Assembly: GCF_000429845.1 (NCBI RefSeq)
Contig: NZ_AUCQ01000033.1
Span: forward strand, 1 to 43,919
DNA length: 43,919 nt
Direction: 5' to 3'
Source of the DNA: Comamonas composti DSM 21721
GTDB taxonomy: Bacteria; Pseudomonadota; Gammaproteobacteria; Burkholderiales; Burkholderiaceae_C
Shown: one piece after another, positions 6,937-16,157 of the stretch
Numbering within the stretch: position 1 is the stretch's first letter
Layout of the letters: every line of letters starts with the position of its first letter
Program-made: the position numbers and the translations under genes
Notes under the pieces: generated by a model
Database searches by the model: none
What the model saw: the letters and a program-made list of their open reading frames with translations, nothing else
What the model was told of the DNA's origin: nothing

Positions 6937-8205
6937 GTGACCCCTTCCGCCCCCCAAACGCTTGCGGCCTGCACGGCTCCAGCCCATCCCTCCGAAGTCA
7001 GCAGTTATAGCTGGAAAGCCCTGGCCGGATCGGCCGTGGGCTATGCCATGGACGGTTTCGATCTGCTGATCCTGGGCTTCATGCTGTCGGCCATCTCCGC
7101 CGACCTCGGTCTGACACCGGGTCAGGCCGGCTCCCTGGTGACCTGGACGCTGATTGGTGCGGTCTTCGGCGGCATCGTGTTCGGCATGCTGAGCGACCGT
7201 TACGGCCGCATCCGTGTGCTGACCTGGACCATTGTGCTGTTTGCAGTCTTCACCGGTCTTTGTGCGTTTGCCACCGGCTATTGGGATTTGCTGGTCTACC
7301 GCACGATTGCCGGCATAGGCCTGGGCGGAGAGTTCGGCATAGGCATGGCCCTGGCGGCCGAAGCCTGGCCCGCGCGCCACCGCGCACGCGTGTCTTCCTA
7401 CGTGGCCCTGGGCTGGCAGATGGGGGTTTTGGGCGCCGCCCTGCTGACGCCTTTGCTGCTGCCTTTCATAGGCTGGCGCGGCATGTTCCTCATCGGCGTG
7501 ATACCGGCCATCGTGGCCTGGGTCATCCGCAACAAGCTGCATGAGCCCGAGGCCTTCACCCAGACCGTGGCCCAGCGCCAGCCCTGCAGCCGCACATCCA
7601 TGCTGCAAAGCCTGAGGCTGCTCATGAAGAATGGGGCGACGGCCAGGACCAGCCTGGGCGTGATCGTGCTGACCTCGGTACAGAACTTCGGCTACTACGG
7701 CATCATGATCTGGATGCCCAGCTTTCTGTCCAAGCAGCTGGGATTCAGCCTGACCAAGTCCTCGATGTGGACCGCCGTCACCGTGCTGGGCATGATGGCC
7801 GGCATCTGGGTCTTTGGCCAGCTGGCCGACCGCATAGGCCGCAAGCCCAGCTTTCTGCTGTTCCAGCTCGGTGCCGTGATCATGGTGATTGCCTATGCCC
7901 AGCTCTCCGACCCCACGGCCATGCTCTGGGCCGGCGCCCTGCTGGGCATGTTCGTCAACGGCATGATGGGCGGCTATGGTGCGGTGATCAGCGAGGCCTA
8001 TCCGACCGAAGCCCGCGCCACGGCCCAGAACGTGCTGTTCAACATAGGCCGTGCCGTGGGCGGCCTGGGCCCGGTGGTCGTCGGTGCGCTGGCCATGGCC
8101 TACTCCTTCCAGGTAGCCATTGCGCTGCTGGCCGCGATCTATGTGCTGGACATGCTCGCCACGGCGTTTCTGATCCCCGAGCTCAAGGGGCAGGAGCTGA
8201 GCTGA
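6937..8205 (+). CDS. MFS transporter, aromatic acid:H+ symporter type
   Basis: A 422-residue major facilitator with 12 predicted membrane segments. The GTG at 6937 was chosen because AGAGGAT lies about nine bases upstream; a GTG at 6901 is in frame but lacks a site. Family landmarks are the N-terminal GYAMDGFDLLILGFMLSAIS, the loop 2-3 motif GMLSDRYGRIRV, a long run GIGLGGEFGIGMALAAEAWP and the second-half loop GQLADRIGRKPS. The DGFD motif and the order of motifs point to the aromatic acid/metabolite:H+ symporter family (PcaK, BenK, YybO-like). No catabolic genes are adjacent, so the substrate cannot be named. Confidence 0.85.
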   Translation: MTPSAPQTLAACTAPAHPSEVSSYSWKALAGSAVGYAMDGFDLLILGFMLSAISADLGLTPGQAGSLVTWTLIGAVFGGIVFGMLSDRYGRIRVLTWTIVLFAVFTGLCAFATGYWDLLVYRTIAGIGLGGEFGIGMALAAEAWPARHRARVSSYVALGWQMGVLGAALLTPLLLPFIGWRGMFLIGVIPAIVAWVIRNKLHEPEAFTQTVAQRQPCSRTSMLQSLRLLMKNGATARTSLGVIVLTSVQNFGYYGIMIWMPSFLSKQLGFSLTKSSMWTAVTVLGMMAGIWVFGQLADRIGRKPSFLLFQLGAVIMVIAYAQLSDPTAMLWAGALLGMFVNGMMGGYGAVISEAYPTEARATAQNVLFNIGRAVGGLGPVVVGALAMAYSFQVAIALLAAIYVLDMLATAFLIPELKGQELS

Positions 8206-8233
8206 ACCGCGCGCCGCACCAACGTGCAGTCCT

Positions 8234-8252
8234 GAAAACGCGCTCGGCGCGT
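8234..8252 (-). terminator. Terminator at the end of the Tad-locus operon
   Basis: ACGCGC (8238-8243) and GCGCGT (8247-8252) pair around a TCG loop. On the minus strand the stem is followed directly by TTTT. It overlaps the stop codon of the last minus-strand gene and lies between convergent genes. Confidence 0.55.
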
Positions 8253-8698
8253 CATGGCAAGCGACCCAGCTCCGCCTGCAGGGCCGCAATATTCGCCTCA
8301 TGGCGACGCAGGCTCCGAGCGGCCTGCGCCGCATCCTCGCCCCCCTCCTGCATCCTGAGCATCGAAGCCTGCTGCTGTTCCTTGCGTAGCTCCTGCTCAA
8401 GAATCAGGCGACGCTCGCCTTCAAGACGGCCTGCTTCGGCCCTGGTTGCAGCGGCACCCGCAGGACTGCGCCCACCAGCCCCGGCCCTGGAGGCGGCCGG
8501 GGCACTCGCAGAGCAGGACAGACCGCCTGCGCTGCGGCCTCCGCCCACGAGAAACTCGACTCCCTCTGACGCACAGCGCCCTGCCCCCGGGGCAACCAGC
8601 ACCATCGAGGCCTGCGCCACGGCAGCCTGGCCTTGCGCAAGCAACAGCCCGCCCAGCAGCCAGGGCACGAGCCGCAGCTCAGGAGCCTTGGGCCACAT
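8252..8698 (-). CDS. Small exported protein of unknown function
   Basis: A 148-residue protein I do not recognise. The start region contains a signal-like stretch (LVPWLLGGLLLAQGQAAVAQA, residues 10-30). The middle is rich in Ala/Gly, and the last 60 residues (EAGRLEGERRLILEQELR onward) look like a charged coiled coil. It overlaps the upstream lipoprotein gene by 20 bp, so it belongs to the same transcript as the Tad genes. The overlap makes the start uncertain; an in-frame GTG at 8668 would still leave the signal peptide. It may be a periplasmic accessory to the pilus, but nothing in the sequence proves this. Confidence 0.6.
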   Translation of the reverse strand: MWPKAPELRLVPWLLGGLLLAQGQAAVAQASMVLVAPGAGRCASEGVEFLVGGGRSAGGLSCSASAPAASRAGAGGRSPAGAAATRAEAGRLEGERRLILEQELRKEQQQASMLRMQEGGEDAAQAARSLRRHEANIAALQAELGRLP

Positions 8699-9065
8699 AG
8701 CTCACGGAGATGAAGGCGCTCAGGCCTGCGCTGTCGATCACCGTCACGGGCAGGTTGTCCAGGCAGCCGCCCTTGAAGTCGATGCTCACGCCCTGATCGA
8801 AACGGGTCACGTAAGTCGTGCTCAGCGCGATCCGGTCCGGCGCCGGGTTGCGCAAGGTCAGCGGCAGGGTGCCGCCGGCCATATAGACCACGGCCCCTGC
8901 CGTGGCGGGGCAGGTCTTGTCCGCGGTGACTTCCTTGATTTCCGAAGGCGACATGGCCAAGGGCGTCAATCCGTCGCTCATGGATCCGCCGCCGCCACAG
9001 CCGGACAGGAGCGAAAGCAGGGCCGCCATGGACAGCATGGAAAGTGCAAACCGGTGTTTCTTCAT
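8679..9065 (-). CDS. Small lipoprotein of unknown function
   Basis: A 128-residue protein starting with the signal MKKHRFALSMLSMAALL and a lipobox ending in LLSGC, followed by GGGG, a typical outer-membrane lipoprotein tether. The mature part has two Cys residues (KTCPATAG and KGGCLDN) that could form a disulphide, and beta-rich spacing such as LPLTLRNPAPDRIALSTTYV. The family is not recognised. It lies 47 bp downstream of the TadE-type gene and overlaps the next gene, so it is probably co-transcribed with the Tad locus. Confidence 0.7.
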   Translation of the reverse strand: MKKHRFALSMLSMAALLSLLSGCGGGGSMSDGLTPLAMSPSEIKEVTADKTCPATAGAVVYMAGGTLPLTLRNPAPDRIALSTTYVTRFDQGVSIDFKGGCLDNLPVTVIDSAGLSAFISVSYVAQGS

Positions 9066-9112
9066 GATGATGCAAGTTGGTAAGACAGGGATTTACTCAG
9101 TCAGCCTGACGC

Positions 9113-9823
9113 TCAGCTTCGGCGTGCAGGTGTCTGCATTTGCACGGTGGCGTAGGAGACGATGGGGATGCGTCCCCTGAGGTAGTAGCTGCAGTCGCTC
9201 AGCGCCCCCAGGGGAAGCAGCGAGGGCTTCTCCCAGCCCCGCACATCGGAGTCGGTAAACGGGCACATGACGCGCTTGACGATGGCCTGCATCAACGGCA
9301 CCTTGAGCTCATAGGCATAGGTGACCTTGATGCGCAGCACATTTGCATCGCGCAGCGAGATGCTGGCGCCGCGCACCGGCTCGGCAGTGCGAAATTCAAG
9401 GTTGTCGTTGGGGATGACGGTGGCGCTCCCGCGCTTGATGCCATACACGCGAAACGCCTCCTCGCTGGGGCTGAGAACTTCGAGCCGCACGTTCAGACCG
9501 GCAGTCACATCCACCTTGGCCAGGGCATAGGCCGCACCCAGGCGCGTCACATCATTGCCATTGAACGCGTTCTGATGGAACGGGATCAAGCCCTTGGCCA
9601 GCGAGTCCTTGATGGAGCCGACCTGGGCCTCGTTCAAGGCACCATGCCGGGCCGCCATGAAGGTGGCGTTGTTGAGCGTGAGCTTGGCCATGTAGAGCAG
9701 TCCGGCCTGCAGCATCACAAAGGTCAGCAAGATGGCAATGGGGCCGACGATGATGAACTCCGTCAGCGCCGCGCCCTTTTGCCTGCACGACCATGCCCGA
9801 AGTGGAGACCGCAACACGCTCAT
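9113..9823 (-). CDS. tadE: TadE-type pseudopilin
   Basis: A 236-residue TadE-like minor pilin of the Tad/Flp system. The ATG at 9823 is preceded by AGGAG. The N-terminus contains a class IVb prepilin site, G17 followed by AALTEF, giving Glu at +5 and an aromatic at +6, then the membrane helix IIVGPIAILLTFVMLQAGLLYM. The remainder is periplasmic, with two C-terminal cysteines (VMCPF and SDCSYY). It should be cleaved by a prepilin peptidase, which is not encoded in the window. It sits 10 bp after tadD in the operon. Confidence 0.85.
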   Translation of the reverse strand: MSVLRSPLRAWSCRQKGAALTEFIIVGPIAILLTFVMLQAGLLYMAKLTLNNATFMAARHGALNEAQVGSIKDSLAKGLIPFHQNAFNGNDVTRLGAAYALAKVDVTAGLNVRLEVLSPSEEAFRVYGIKRGSATVIPNDNLEFRTAEPVRGASISLRDANVLRIKVTYAYELKVPLMQAIVKRVMCPFTDSDVRGWEKPSLLPLGALSDCSYYLRGRIPIVSYATVQMQTPARRS

Positions 9824-9833
9824 GGCCTGCTCC

Positions 9834-10544
9834 TCAGGGCGCGGTGACCGCGCCGCCCGGACGCGAAAGCAGCATCTGGGCCGGGGACGGGCTGGCGCCT
9901 TGTGCAGCCCTTGTCGGATCCTGTATGCGGGCACCGGACTCCTGCGTGCCGCCAGCCTGCGCCATTTGCGGGCGGCGCCCGAACAAGGGCGCCAGGTCGT
10001 TGCGCAGCTGAGTGATCTCGCCACGCACCTGCCCGGGTGCGCCCCCCTGATTCAGGCTGGCCCGGTTCAAGGCCATGTCGGCCTGGGAGAGACGCACCAG
10101 GGCCAGGTTGTAGGCCGCGCGCACATCATTGCCATCCAGACGCAACACCGCATCAAAACCGGCAGCGGCCTCATCGAGATTGCCCGCCAGCGCCGAAGCC
10201 GCACCATAGCCAAACCACAGCTGTGCATTGCGCGGATAAGTCGCCGTCAGTTGCCTGAACTGCTGGGCCGCCCCGGGCCAGTCGCCACGCGCATACGTGT
10301 CCTCGGCCGCCTGCAGCGCAGCCCGTGACTGCGCCGATTCGGCTGCCGCCTGGGCACTGCGGGGATCGGCCTGGGCTGCAGCAGGCGCCTCTTCGGCGGC
10401 CGCAGGCGCGGGACGGGCCTGGGCCATGGAGCCCAGCACGCCAGGAGCGCCCTCGAAAGGATTGGCCGCAGGCTGGGGCGAGGCGCAGCCTGCCAGGGCG
10501 GCACAGGCCATGGCCGCATAAATTGTCGAATGCAGAAAGTTCAT
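9834..10544 (-). CDS. tadD: TadD-like TPR lipoprotein
   Basis: A 236-residue lipoprotein (signal ending in LAGC) with a low-complexity Ala/Pro linker and a central TPR region (AEDTYARGDWPGAAQQFRQ, then NAQLWFGYGAASALAGNLDEA, residues about 90-150). TadD proteins are outer-membrane-associated assembly factors for the RcpA secretin, comparable to pilotins. I chose the ATG at 10544; a GTG nine bases further upstream is also possible. The gene lies between the DUF192 gene and tadE, in line with a Tad role. Confidence 0.8.
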   Translation of the reverse strand: MNFLHSTIYAAMACAALAGCASPQPAANPFEGAPGVLGSMAQARPAPAAAEEAPAAAQADPRSAQAAAESAQSRAALQAAEDTYARGDWPGAAQQFRQLTATYPRNAQLWFGYGAASALAGNLDEAAAGFDAVLRLDGNDVRAAYNLALVRLSQADMALNRASLNQGGAPGQVRGEITQLRNDLAPLFGRRPQMAQAGGTQESGARIQDPTRAAQGASPSPAQMLLSRPGGAVTAP

Positions 10545-10588
10545 GTGTATCACTCAATCAAACAGCTCACAGATGGATCACCGATGGC

Positions 10589-10936
10589 CTAGCCATGGCC
10601 CAGCAACTGCCCGGGCGCAATGCCCAGGACCCGGGCCCGACCGGCCTGCAGCTCCAGCACGGAGGCCGCTTTTGCGCAGAGCCGAAAGCGCCATGGCGGG
10701 ACGTTCTCGCAGACCCTCAGAACATGGTCTTGCGCATCGAGAAACACCGCATCGATGGCATAGCCCATGCCCACGGTATGAATGCTGTCGCAGCGCTCTA
10801 TCCACAAGCCCTGCTGCTGCGTCAGCGCAGGGCGCCACAGCAGCCCTCTTGCGCGCGCCCAAAAGCTTCTGGCCCGAGCCACCTCACATGGCACAGGCCT
10901 CGCATTGATGTGCAGCACCGATGAATGCCCGAACAT
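10589..10936 (-). CDS. DUF192 family protein in the Tad locus
   Basis: A 115-residue protein of the DUF192/COG1430 family, recognised by the pattern of an R-rich start (RARSFWARARGLLWRPAL), GLWIERCDSIHTVGMGYAIDAVFLD and the closing VLELQAGRARVLGIAPGQLL. The ATG at 10936 follows a GGGGGG tract. Members elsewhere are often exported, but this one has no signal peptide, so it may act in the cytoplasm. It lies 41 bp after tadC and before tadD. DUF192 genes recur in Tad-type clusters without a defined function. Confidence 0.8.
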   Translation of the reverse strand: MFGHSSVLHINARPVPCEVARARSFWARARGLLWRPALTQQQGLWIERCDSIHTVGMGYAIDAVFLDAQDHVLRVCENVPPWRFRLCAKAASVLELQAGRARVLGIAPGQLLGHG

Positions 10937-10977
10937 CGCACCCCCCTTGTTCTTACGCAAAGCACACGCTCCGGCCA

Positions 10978-11847
10978 TCACAGCCCCGAAGCCAGGAACT
11001 TCATCGCAATGGGAAAGCCCAGGACGATGAAGGTGCAGGGAAAGATGAACAGGATCAGCGGCCCCAGCATCTTCACCGGCGCTTCCATGGCCATCTTCTC
11101 GGCGCGCAAGAAGCGCTCCGTGCGGCGTTGTTCGGCCTGGGCGCGCAAGATGGGCCCCAGGCTGGAGCCGGTCTTCTCCCCCTGGATCAGGGCCGAGACA
11201 AAGCTGGTCACGGGCACGAAATCGAGCCGCTGCGCAAAATCGCGCAGCGCATCGATGCGCGCCTTGCCGGCGCGCACGTCCCGCAGCACACGGTTGATCT
11301 CCACGGTCAGCGGCCCTTCCGCACTTTTGGCCATGGCCTGCTGCATGGCTCCGGCAAGATTGAGGCCCGCCTCGATCGACAGGGTCAGCAAATCGATGAA
11401 AAACGGCAAGGCCTTGAGAATCGCCAGGTTGCGCTTCTTGGTGACTTCGGCCAGCCACAGGTCCGGGTAGAAGAAGGCCATGACTGCCAGGGTCAGCATC
11501 AGGCCCAGGCCCTGCATCTCCAGCATGGCCTGAAACACCAGGCCCAGCAGCGCGCCCGTGATGGCAGAGACCACCTTGCCCGCAAAAAACTGCTGGGGAT
11601 TGAGCGCATAGTCCTGGCCTGCACGCTGCAAGGCCGTGGTATAGCGCTCCTTGCTCTTGGAGCCGATGGCCCAGTTCAGACTGTTGGCCAGAAGATTGAT
11701 CACCGGCCAGGTGAGTCTGAACAGGCGCGGCGGCTTGTCCTTGTAGGAGCGGTCCTCTTCGGGCGCCTGGCGAAACAGCTTGTAGACGGCCACCAGGCAG
11801 CCGACCAGGGCCAGAGCCAGCAGCAGCGAGGCAATCATTGTTTGCAT
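10978..11847 (-). CDS. tadC: TadC inner-membrane platform protein
   Basis: A 289-residue T2SS-F/GspF-type membrane protein. The ATG at 11847 has AGGAG upstream. It has an N-terminal membrane segment (ASLLLALALVGCLVAVYKLF), a central hydrophobic pair (VSAITGALLGLVFQAML, GLMLTLAVMAFFYPDLWLAE), the cytoplasmic F domain (LPFFIDLLTLSIEAGLNLAG, then RDVRAGKARIDALRDFA) and a C-terminal helix (MLGPLILFIFPCTFIVLGF). It pairs with TadB to form the platform on which the TadA ATPase works. Confidence 0.9.
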   Translation of the reverse strand: MQTMIASLLLALALVGCLVAVYKLFRQAPEEDRSYKDKPPRLFRLTWPVINLLANSLNWAIGSKSKERYTTALQRAGQDYALNPQQFFAGKVVSAITGALLGLVFQAMLEMQGLGLMLTLAVMAFFYPDLWLAEVTKKRNLAILKALPFFIDLLTLSIEAGLNLAGAMQQAMAKSAEGPLTVEINRVLRDVRAGKARIDALRDFAQRLDFVPVTSFVSALIQGEKTGSSLGPILRAQAEQRRTERFLRAEKMAMEAPVKMLGPLILFIFPCTFIVLGFPIAMKFLASGL

Positions 11848-11877
11848 GGAAACTCCTGGAGAGGCGAAGGGCCGGGG

Positions 11878-12720
11878 CTATACATCGATGGTCACGATCT
11901 TCTTGATCACCACGCCCCCCATGATGAGCAGCACGCTGATCACGGCGATCACGGCCCAGCCGTAATAGGTGGTGAACAAGGGCTCCATGGCCTCGGGCTC
12001 CATCTGGTAGAGCACAAAGGCCAGAAACACCGGCAGCAGACCCACGACAAGGCCCTGCAGCTTTCCCTGGGAGGTCAGGGCCTTGATCTTTCCCTCCATG
12101 GCCGCCTTGGCCCTGAGCGTGCTCGCCAGCCTGTCGAGCACCTCGGACAGATTGCCGCCCACATCCTTGGCAATGCTCACGGCCGATGCCAGCAGGCGCA
12201 CGTCCTCCACGCCCACACGCTGCGAGAAGCTCTCGAACGAGTCCTCGAGCGAAACCCCCAGCTTCTGCTCGCGCAACACCATGGACATCTCCTGGCTGAA
12301 CGGCGGCGGCGACTCGGTTGCCACGAGGTCGATGGCCATGCTCAGGCTGGCGCCCGCACGCAGGGAGCCGGCCATCATGTTGAGCACATCCGGCATTTGC
12401 TGCACCAGCCGCTGCTCGCGCCTGCCGCGCATATAGCCATAGGCCATTCGCGGCAGGACGAAGATGCCAATGGCAACCAGGATGGCCAGAGGCAGGGCAC
12501 CGGTAAGCCCCCAGACCAGGGGCGGAATCAGCACCACCATGCCGATGTTGAAGAAGAACAGGCGCTGCGGATCTATGAACAGGAACATGTCCTCCAGCGA
12601 CAGCTTGGCATCGCTGGTGAACTTGGCCTTGTAGCTGCTCCAGGAAAAGCGCACGAAAAGCACGACCAGCACCACGGCGCCGGCCGTCAGGGCACCGACC
12701 AAAAGAGGAAAGAGCTCCAT
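11878..12720 (-). CDS. tadB: TadB inner-membrane platform protein
   Basis: A 280-residue T2SS-F domain protein. The ATG at 12720 is preceded by GGAGAG. An N-terminal helix (LVGALTAGAVVLVVLFVRF) is followed by two helices near residue 80, the F domain (QMPDVLNMMAGSLRAGASLSM, then LLASAVSIAKDVGGNLSEVL) and C-terminal helices. It lies between tadA and tadC in the usual TadABC order; the 140-bp gap to tadA (12721-12860) holds no gene I can support. Confidence 0.9.
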   Translation of the reverse strand: MELFPLLVGALTAGAVVLVVLFVRFSWSSYKAKFTSDAKLSLEDMFLFIDPQRLFFFNIGMVVLIPPLVWGLTGALPLAILVAIGIFVLPRMAYGYMRGRREQRLVQQMPDVLNMMAGSLRAGASLSMAIDLVATESPPPFSQEMSMVLREQKLGVSLEDSFESFSQRVGVEDVRLLASAVSIAKDVGGNLSEVLDRLASTLRAKAAMEGKIKALTSQGKLQGLVVGLLPVFLAFVLYQMEPEAMEPLFTTYYGWAVIAVISVLLIMGGVVIKKIVTIDV

Positions 12721-12860
12721 CTCAGCTCTCCATGGCGCAGCGCACCTGCATCGCACGCAACGGGCATGCGCCGCAGCCGGAAACGGCGCTACAGCACCGG
12801 CCTGCAAGGGCGCCATGGCTTCTGGGGGAGGCGGCAAAGCCGCTCAAGGGGAAGACCATC

Positions 12861-14630
12861 TCACGCCGCCTTCTTGAAGATGTCCAGGCTCACTTGCACA
12901 CCGATCTGGCGCAGCTTCTCGTAGAACTCGGGAACGCAGTCGCAGCCCGTGAAAAAGCCTGCGGTCTTGCGCTCGGCAGTGAAGCCGGTCTCGACAAACT
13001 CGAACAGGTCCTGCAGCTGGATCTTGCCGCTCTCCACGCCCGTGACTTCGGTGATGCGCGTGATCTTGCGGCTGCCGCAGGCAAAGCGGGTCTGCTGCAC
13101 GATCAGGTCCACGGCCGAAGCCACCTGCTCGCGTATGGCCGTCACCGGCAGCTCCATGCCGGCCATCATGACCATCACCTCCAGACGGGCCAGCATGTCG
13201 CGTGGGCTGTTGGCGTGGGCCGTGGTCAGCGATCCGTCGTGGCCGGTGTTCATGGCCTGAAGCATGTCCAGGGCTTCACCCCCTCGGCACTCCCCGACCA
13301 CGATGCGGTCGGGGCGCATGCGCAGCGAGTTCTTGACCAGTTCGCGAATCGCGATCTGGCCCTTGCCCTCGGCATTCGCGGGGCGCGACTCCAGCGAGAC
13401 CAGGTGTTCATGCGGCAGTTGCAGCTCGGCCGCATCCTCGATGGTGACGATGCGCTCGCCATCGGGAATGAAGTTGCTGAGGATGTTCAGCAGCGTGGTC
13501 TTGCCCGAGCCCGTTCCCCCCGAGACGATGATGTTCTTGTGCTGCTCCACGGCCACACGCAGAAACTCCACCATCTGCTCGTTGGCCGAGCCGAACTTGA
13601 TCAGGTCCGAGGCCATGAGCTTGCGCTTGGAGAACTTGCGTATCGTCATCGACGGCCCCTTGAGGGCCAGCGGCGGAATGATGGCATTGAAGCGTGAGCC
13701 GTCCTTGAGCCGCGCATCCACCAGCGGCGAGCTCTCGTCTATGCGCCGCCCCACGGGAGCGACGATACGCTCTATCACGCCCATCACGGCCTTCTCGCTG
13801 GAGAAGGCCAGCGGCACGCGCGACAGCCGGCCTGCGCGCTCGACAAAGATCTCGTCCACGCGGTTGACCATGATTTCCGTCACCGACGGATCGGCAAGCA
13901 GGGGTTCGAGCAGGCCCAGGCCAATGGCCTCGTCACGGACCTCCTGCATCAGACGCTGGCGATCCACGCTCGCAGGAATGCCTGCCGGCATCTGCTGGAA
14001 GATCTCGCGTATGGCCTGCTCCGTATGCTGGCGCAGCTCGGCATCCGACATGCGGTGCACGTCGGTGCGGCGCATGTCGAAGGACTCGATGAGCTTGTCC
14101 TGGATCTTGCGCCGATACTCAAGCCACTGCTGATCGATCTGCACGCTGGATGCGAACCGCTCGTCCGCTGCGGGCGGCAGGCCCTGCACGGCCTGCGCTA
14201 CCGGGTTTGGCAGTGCCTGGGCCTGCATCCCGGGGCCTGCCACAGTTGCCTGGGCCTGGACCGAAGGCTCGGCCCGGGCCGCAGCCATGCCCGCAGGGCT
14301 CTGGGCAGTCTCCTCCGGCTGCGCCGTGTCCTGCTGGGAGCGGCTCCAGCGCACCAGCAGCTTGTGCGGGCCTATGCGCACGGGCTCATCGGCCTGCAGC
14401 GGGCCGAAGGTCGTGACCTTGGCATCCTTGACATAGGTGCCGAACATGGTTCCGAGGTCGCGCACAAAGGCCTGCTCGTTGGAGACAAAGATTTCGGCAT
14501 GCTCCTTGTGCACGGTCCAGCCCGGCAGGACCAGGTCGGCATCCGCAGCCCGCCCTATGCGGCAGCGCGGCCCGTCCAGGACCACATTGCGCGGCTGGCT
14601 GTCGGGGCTGAGTATTTCCAGATACAGCAT
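12861..14630 (-). CDS. tadA: TadA secretion ATPase with N-terminal FHA domain
   Basis: A 589-residue fusion. Residues about 1-100 form a forkhead-associated domain ([20 protein letters not shown], then HAEIF and [13 protein letters not shown]), which normally binds phosphothreonine. After a Pro/Ala-rich linker (about 100-150) comes the TadA/CpaF ATPase: the N-terminal domain ([20 protein letters not shown]), the Walker A motif GGTGSGKT with Lys377, the Walker B/Asp-box region ([18 protein letters not shown]) and the His box [11 protein letters not shown]. It powers pilus extension at the inner membrane. An FHA fusion is unusual for TadA, and no separate TadZ is present, so the FHA may carry a localisation or signalling role. 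Confidence 0.92.
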   Translation of the reverse strand: MLYLEILSPDSQPRNVVLDGPRCRIGRAADADLVLPGWTVHKEHAEIFVSNEQAFVRDLGTMFGTYVKDAKVTTFGPLQADEPVRIGPHKLLVRWSRSQQDTAQPEETAQSPAGMAAARAEPSVQAQATVAGPGMQAQALPNPVAQAVQGLPPAADERFASSVQIDQQWLEYRRKIQDKLIESFDMRRTDVHRMSDAELRQHTEQAIREIFQQMPAGIPASVDRQRLMQEVRDEAIGLGLLEPLLADPSVTEIMVNRVDEIFVERAGRLSRVPLAFSSEKAVMGVIERIVAPVGRRIDESSPLVDARLKDGSRFNAIIPPLALKGPSMTIRKFSKRKLMASDLIKFGSANEQMVEFLRVAVEQHKNIIVSGGTGSGKTTLLNILSNFIPDGERIVTIEDAAELQLPHEHLVSLESRPANAEGKGQIAIRELVKNSLRMRPDRIVVGECRGGEALDMLQAMNTGHDGSLTTAHANSPRDMLARLEVMVMMAGMELPVTAIREQVASAVDLIVQQTRFACGSRKITRITEVTGVESGKIQLQDLFEFVETGFTAERKTAGFFTGCDCVPEFYEKLRQIGVQVSLDIFKKAA

Positions 14631-14649
14631 CTCGATTCCTTGGTCCTCT

Positions 14650-16041
14650 TCAGCGCGCGAGCTTGTTTTCGATCATGGAGCGCACCTCCTGCATGTTCTG
14701 GTAGGCACTTTCCTGGGCAAGCAGCGCCGCACGGTCGGCTGCCGGCGTATGCAGCCTGGGGGTGACCACGACCAGCATTTCCGTCTGGTCATTGCTCAGC
14801 TCCTGCGTGGAGAACAACCCGCCTATGAGGGGTGCGCGCCCCAGCACAGGAATGCCTTCCTTGTTGCGCGCGCCCACGCTCTTGAGCAGTCCCGAGATGA
14901 CCAGGGTCTCGTTTTGCTTGAGGCTGACTTCGGTCTCCGTGCGATTGGTGGTGAAGGCCACGAACTGGCCCGTGCCCGCCGAACGATCGGGCTGGCTGAC
15001 CTCGGCCACGATGGTCGAGCGCACATTGCCGGCCTTGTCGATCACGGGCTTGAACTCCAGAATCACGCCATACGTCTTGTAGACCACGCTGATCTGGCCA
15101 AAGCCCGAGCTCACGGGGATGGGGATCTCGCCGCCGACCTGTACCTTGGACGATCCCCCGCTGACGCTGCTGATGCGGGGTTCGGCCAGCGTCCAGCTGT
15201 CGCCGTTGGACTCAAGAAAGTTGAGCACCGACGTGATCTGTGTCGCCAGCCCGAAGTAGGTGATGAAGGGACGGGCCGAGGTCGTGACCGGATAGCCGCC
15301 CTGGTTCAGCCCGCGAAAGCTGGAGTTGGCATAGAAATAGCCCGATGTGGCCAGCGTGGGACCGGCAACGCCCAGGTTGCTCCACTTCACGCCGATGTTG
15401 TCCAGCGCCTGCTTGCGCACCTCGACCACCTTCACATCGAGCTGCACCATGGGTTCGGGCACGACGGTATGCATCTCCTCGGGCCGCTCCCGGATGAGGT
15501 TCAGCACCTGGGGGTAGGCCTTGGCGATCTTCTGGACCTTCTCGGCCGAATCCTCGTTCGAGTAGGCGCCGTCCAGCACGATCTTGTCGCCCACCGCCTG
15601 TACGGAAATTCCCGGGTCATGGGCCAGCAGCTGGCGCAATTCGCCGGCCGTGCGTGCATGGTTGTCCGCGCTCACGCTCACCTCGTACTGCAGCTGGCGA
15701 CCATTGCGCAGCCAGACGTAAAGCGTGGTCGTGCCCGGGTTCTCGCCCATGAGCACGATCTGCCTGTCGGCCACCACGGAGGCCGTGAGCAGCTTGCCAT
15801 TGCCTATGGCCACACGCTCCACCCCGGCCTGGGCCAGCACCCTGACCTGGCCTGCATACAGGGACAGCGGCGCCGCTGCCGATGCCGCAGCAGGCACAGG
15901 CCGCGCGTCTTGACTGCCGGCCGCGCGCTCGGCCGCCGCAGACCAGGGCCCAGCAGGCGGAGCATCGGCTCCGGCCGTGCCGCAGATGCCCAGGCATAGC
16001 AGGGCCAGGGAAGACTTGCTCAAATGCAAAAGCTGATTCAT
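14650..16041 (-). CDS. rcpA: RcpA/CpaC outer-membrane secretin of the Tad pilus
   Basis: A 463-residue secretin. The signal peptide lies within residues 1-26. An N-terminal BON/pilus-assembly domain (SLYAGQVRVLAQAGVERVAI, then VADRQIVLMGENPGTTTLYV) is followed by the secretin beta-barrel region (SSKVQVGGEIPIPVSSGFGQ, then the closing motif KEGIPVLGRAPLIGGLFSTQ). It forms the outer-membrane channel through which the pilus passes. It is flanked by rcpC upstream and tadA 20 bp downstream. Confidence 0.92.
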   Translation of the reverse strand: MNQLLHLSKSSLALLCLGICGTAGADAPPAGPWSAAAERAAGSQDARPVPAAASAAAPLSLYAGQVRVLAQAGVERVAIGNGKLLTASVVADRQIVLMGENPGTTTLYVWLRNGRQLQYEVSVSADNHARTAGELRQLLAHDPGISVQAVGDKIVLDGAYSNEDSAEKVQKIAKAYPQVLNLIRERPEEMHTVVPEPMVQLDVKVVEVRKQALDNIGVKWSNLGVAGPTLATSGYFYANSSFRGLNQGGYPVTTSARPFITYFGLATQITSVLNFLESNGDSWTLAEPRISSVSGGSSKVQVGGEIPIPVSSGFGQISVVYKTYGVILEFKPVIDKAGNVRSTIVAEVSQPDRSAGTGQFVAFTTNRTETEVSLKQNETLVISGLLKSVGARNKEGIPVLGRAPLIGGLFSTQELSNDQTEMLVVVTPRLHTPAADRAALLAQESAYQNMQEVRSMIENKLAR

Positions 16042-16157
16042 GGATCACACAAGCAAATAAGACTCACGCAAGCGAGCAGCGGCCCAAGCTGTTTCCATGA
16101 AACAGGCGCTCGGCCTCCAGCGGGTTTGCGTAAGCCATGTCAAAAGGGCTGCACCGC

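Noticed and set aside
6808..8400. Long open frame of 530 codons antisense to the MFS gene
   Set aside because: It mirrors the third-position GC bias of the MFS gene, is rich in His, Gln and Gly repeats and has no recognisable domain.
10921..12924. Open frame of 667 codons antisense to tadC and tadB
   Set aside because: It is the complement of two well-supported genes, has a His/Gln-rich composition and no start signal.
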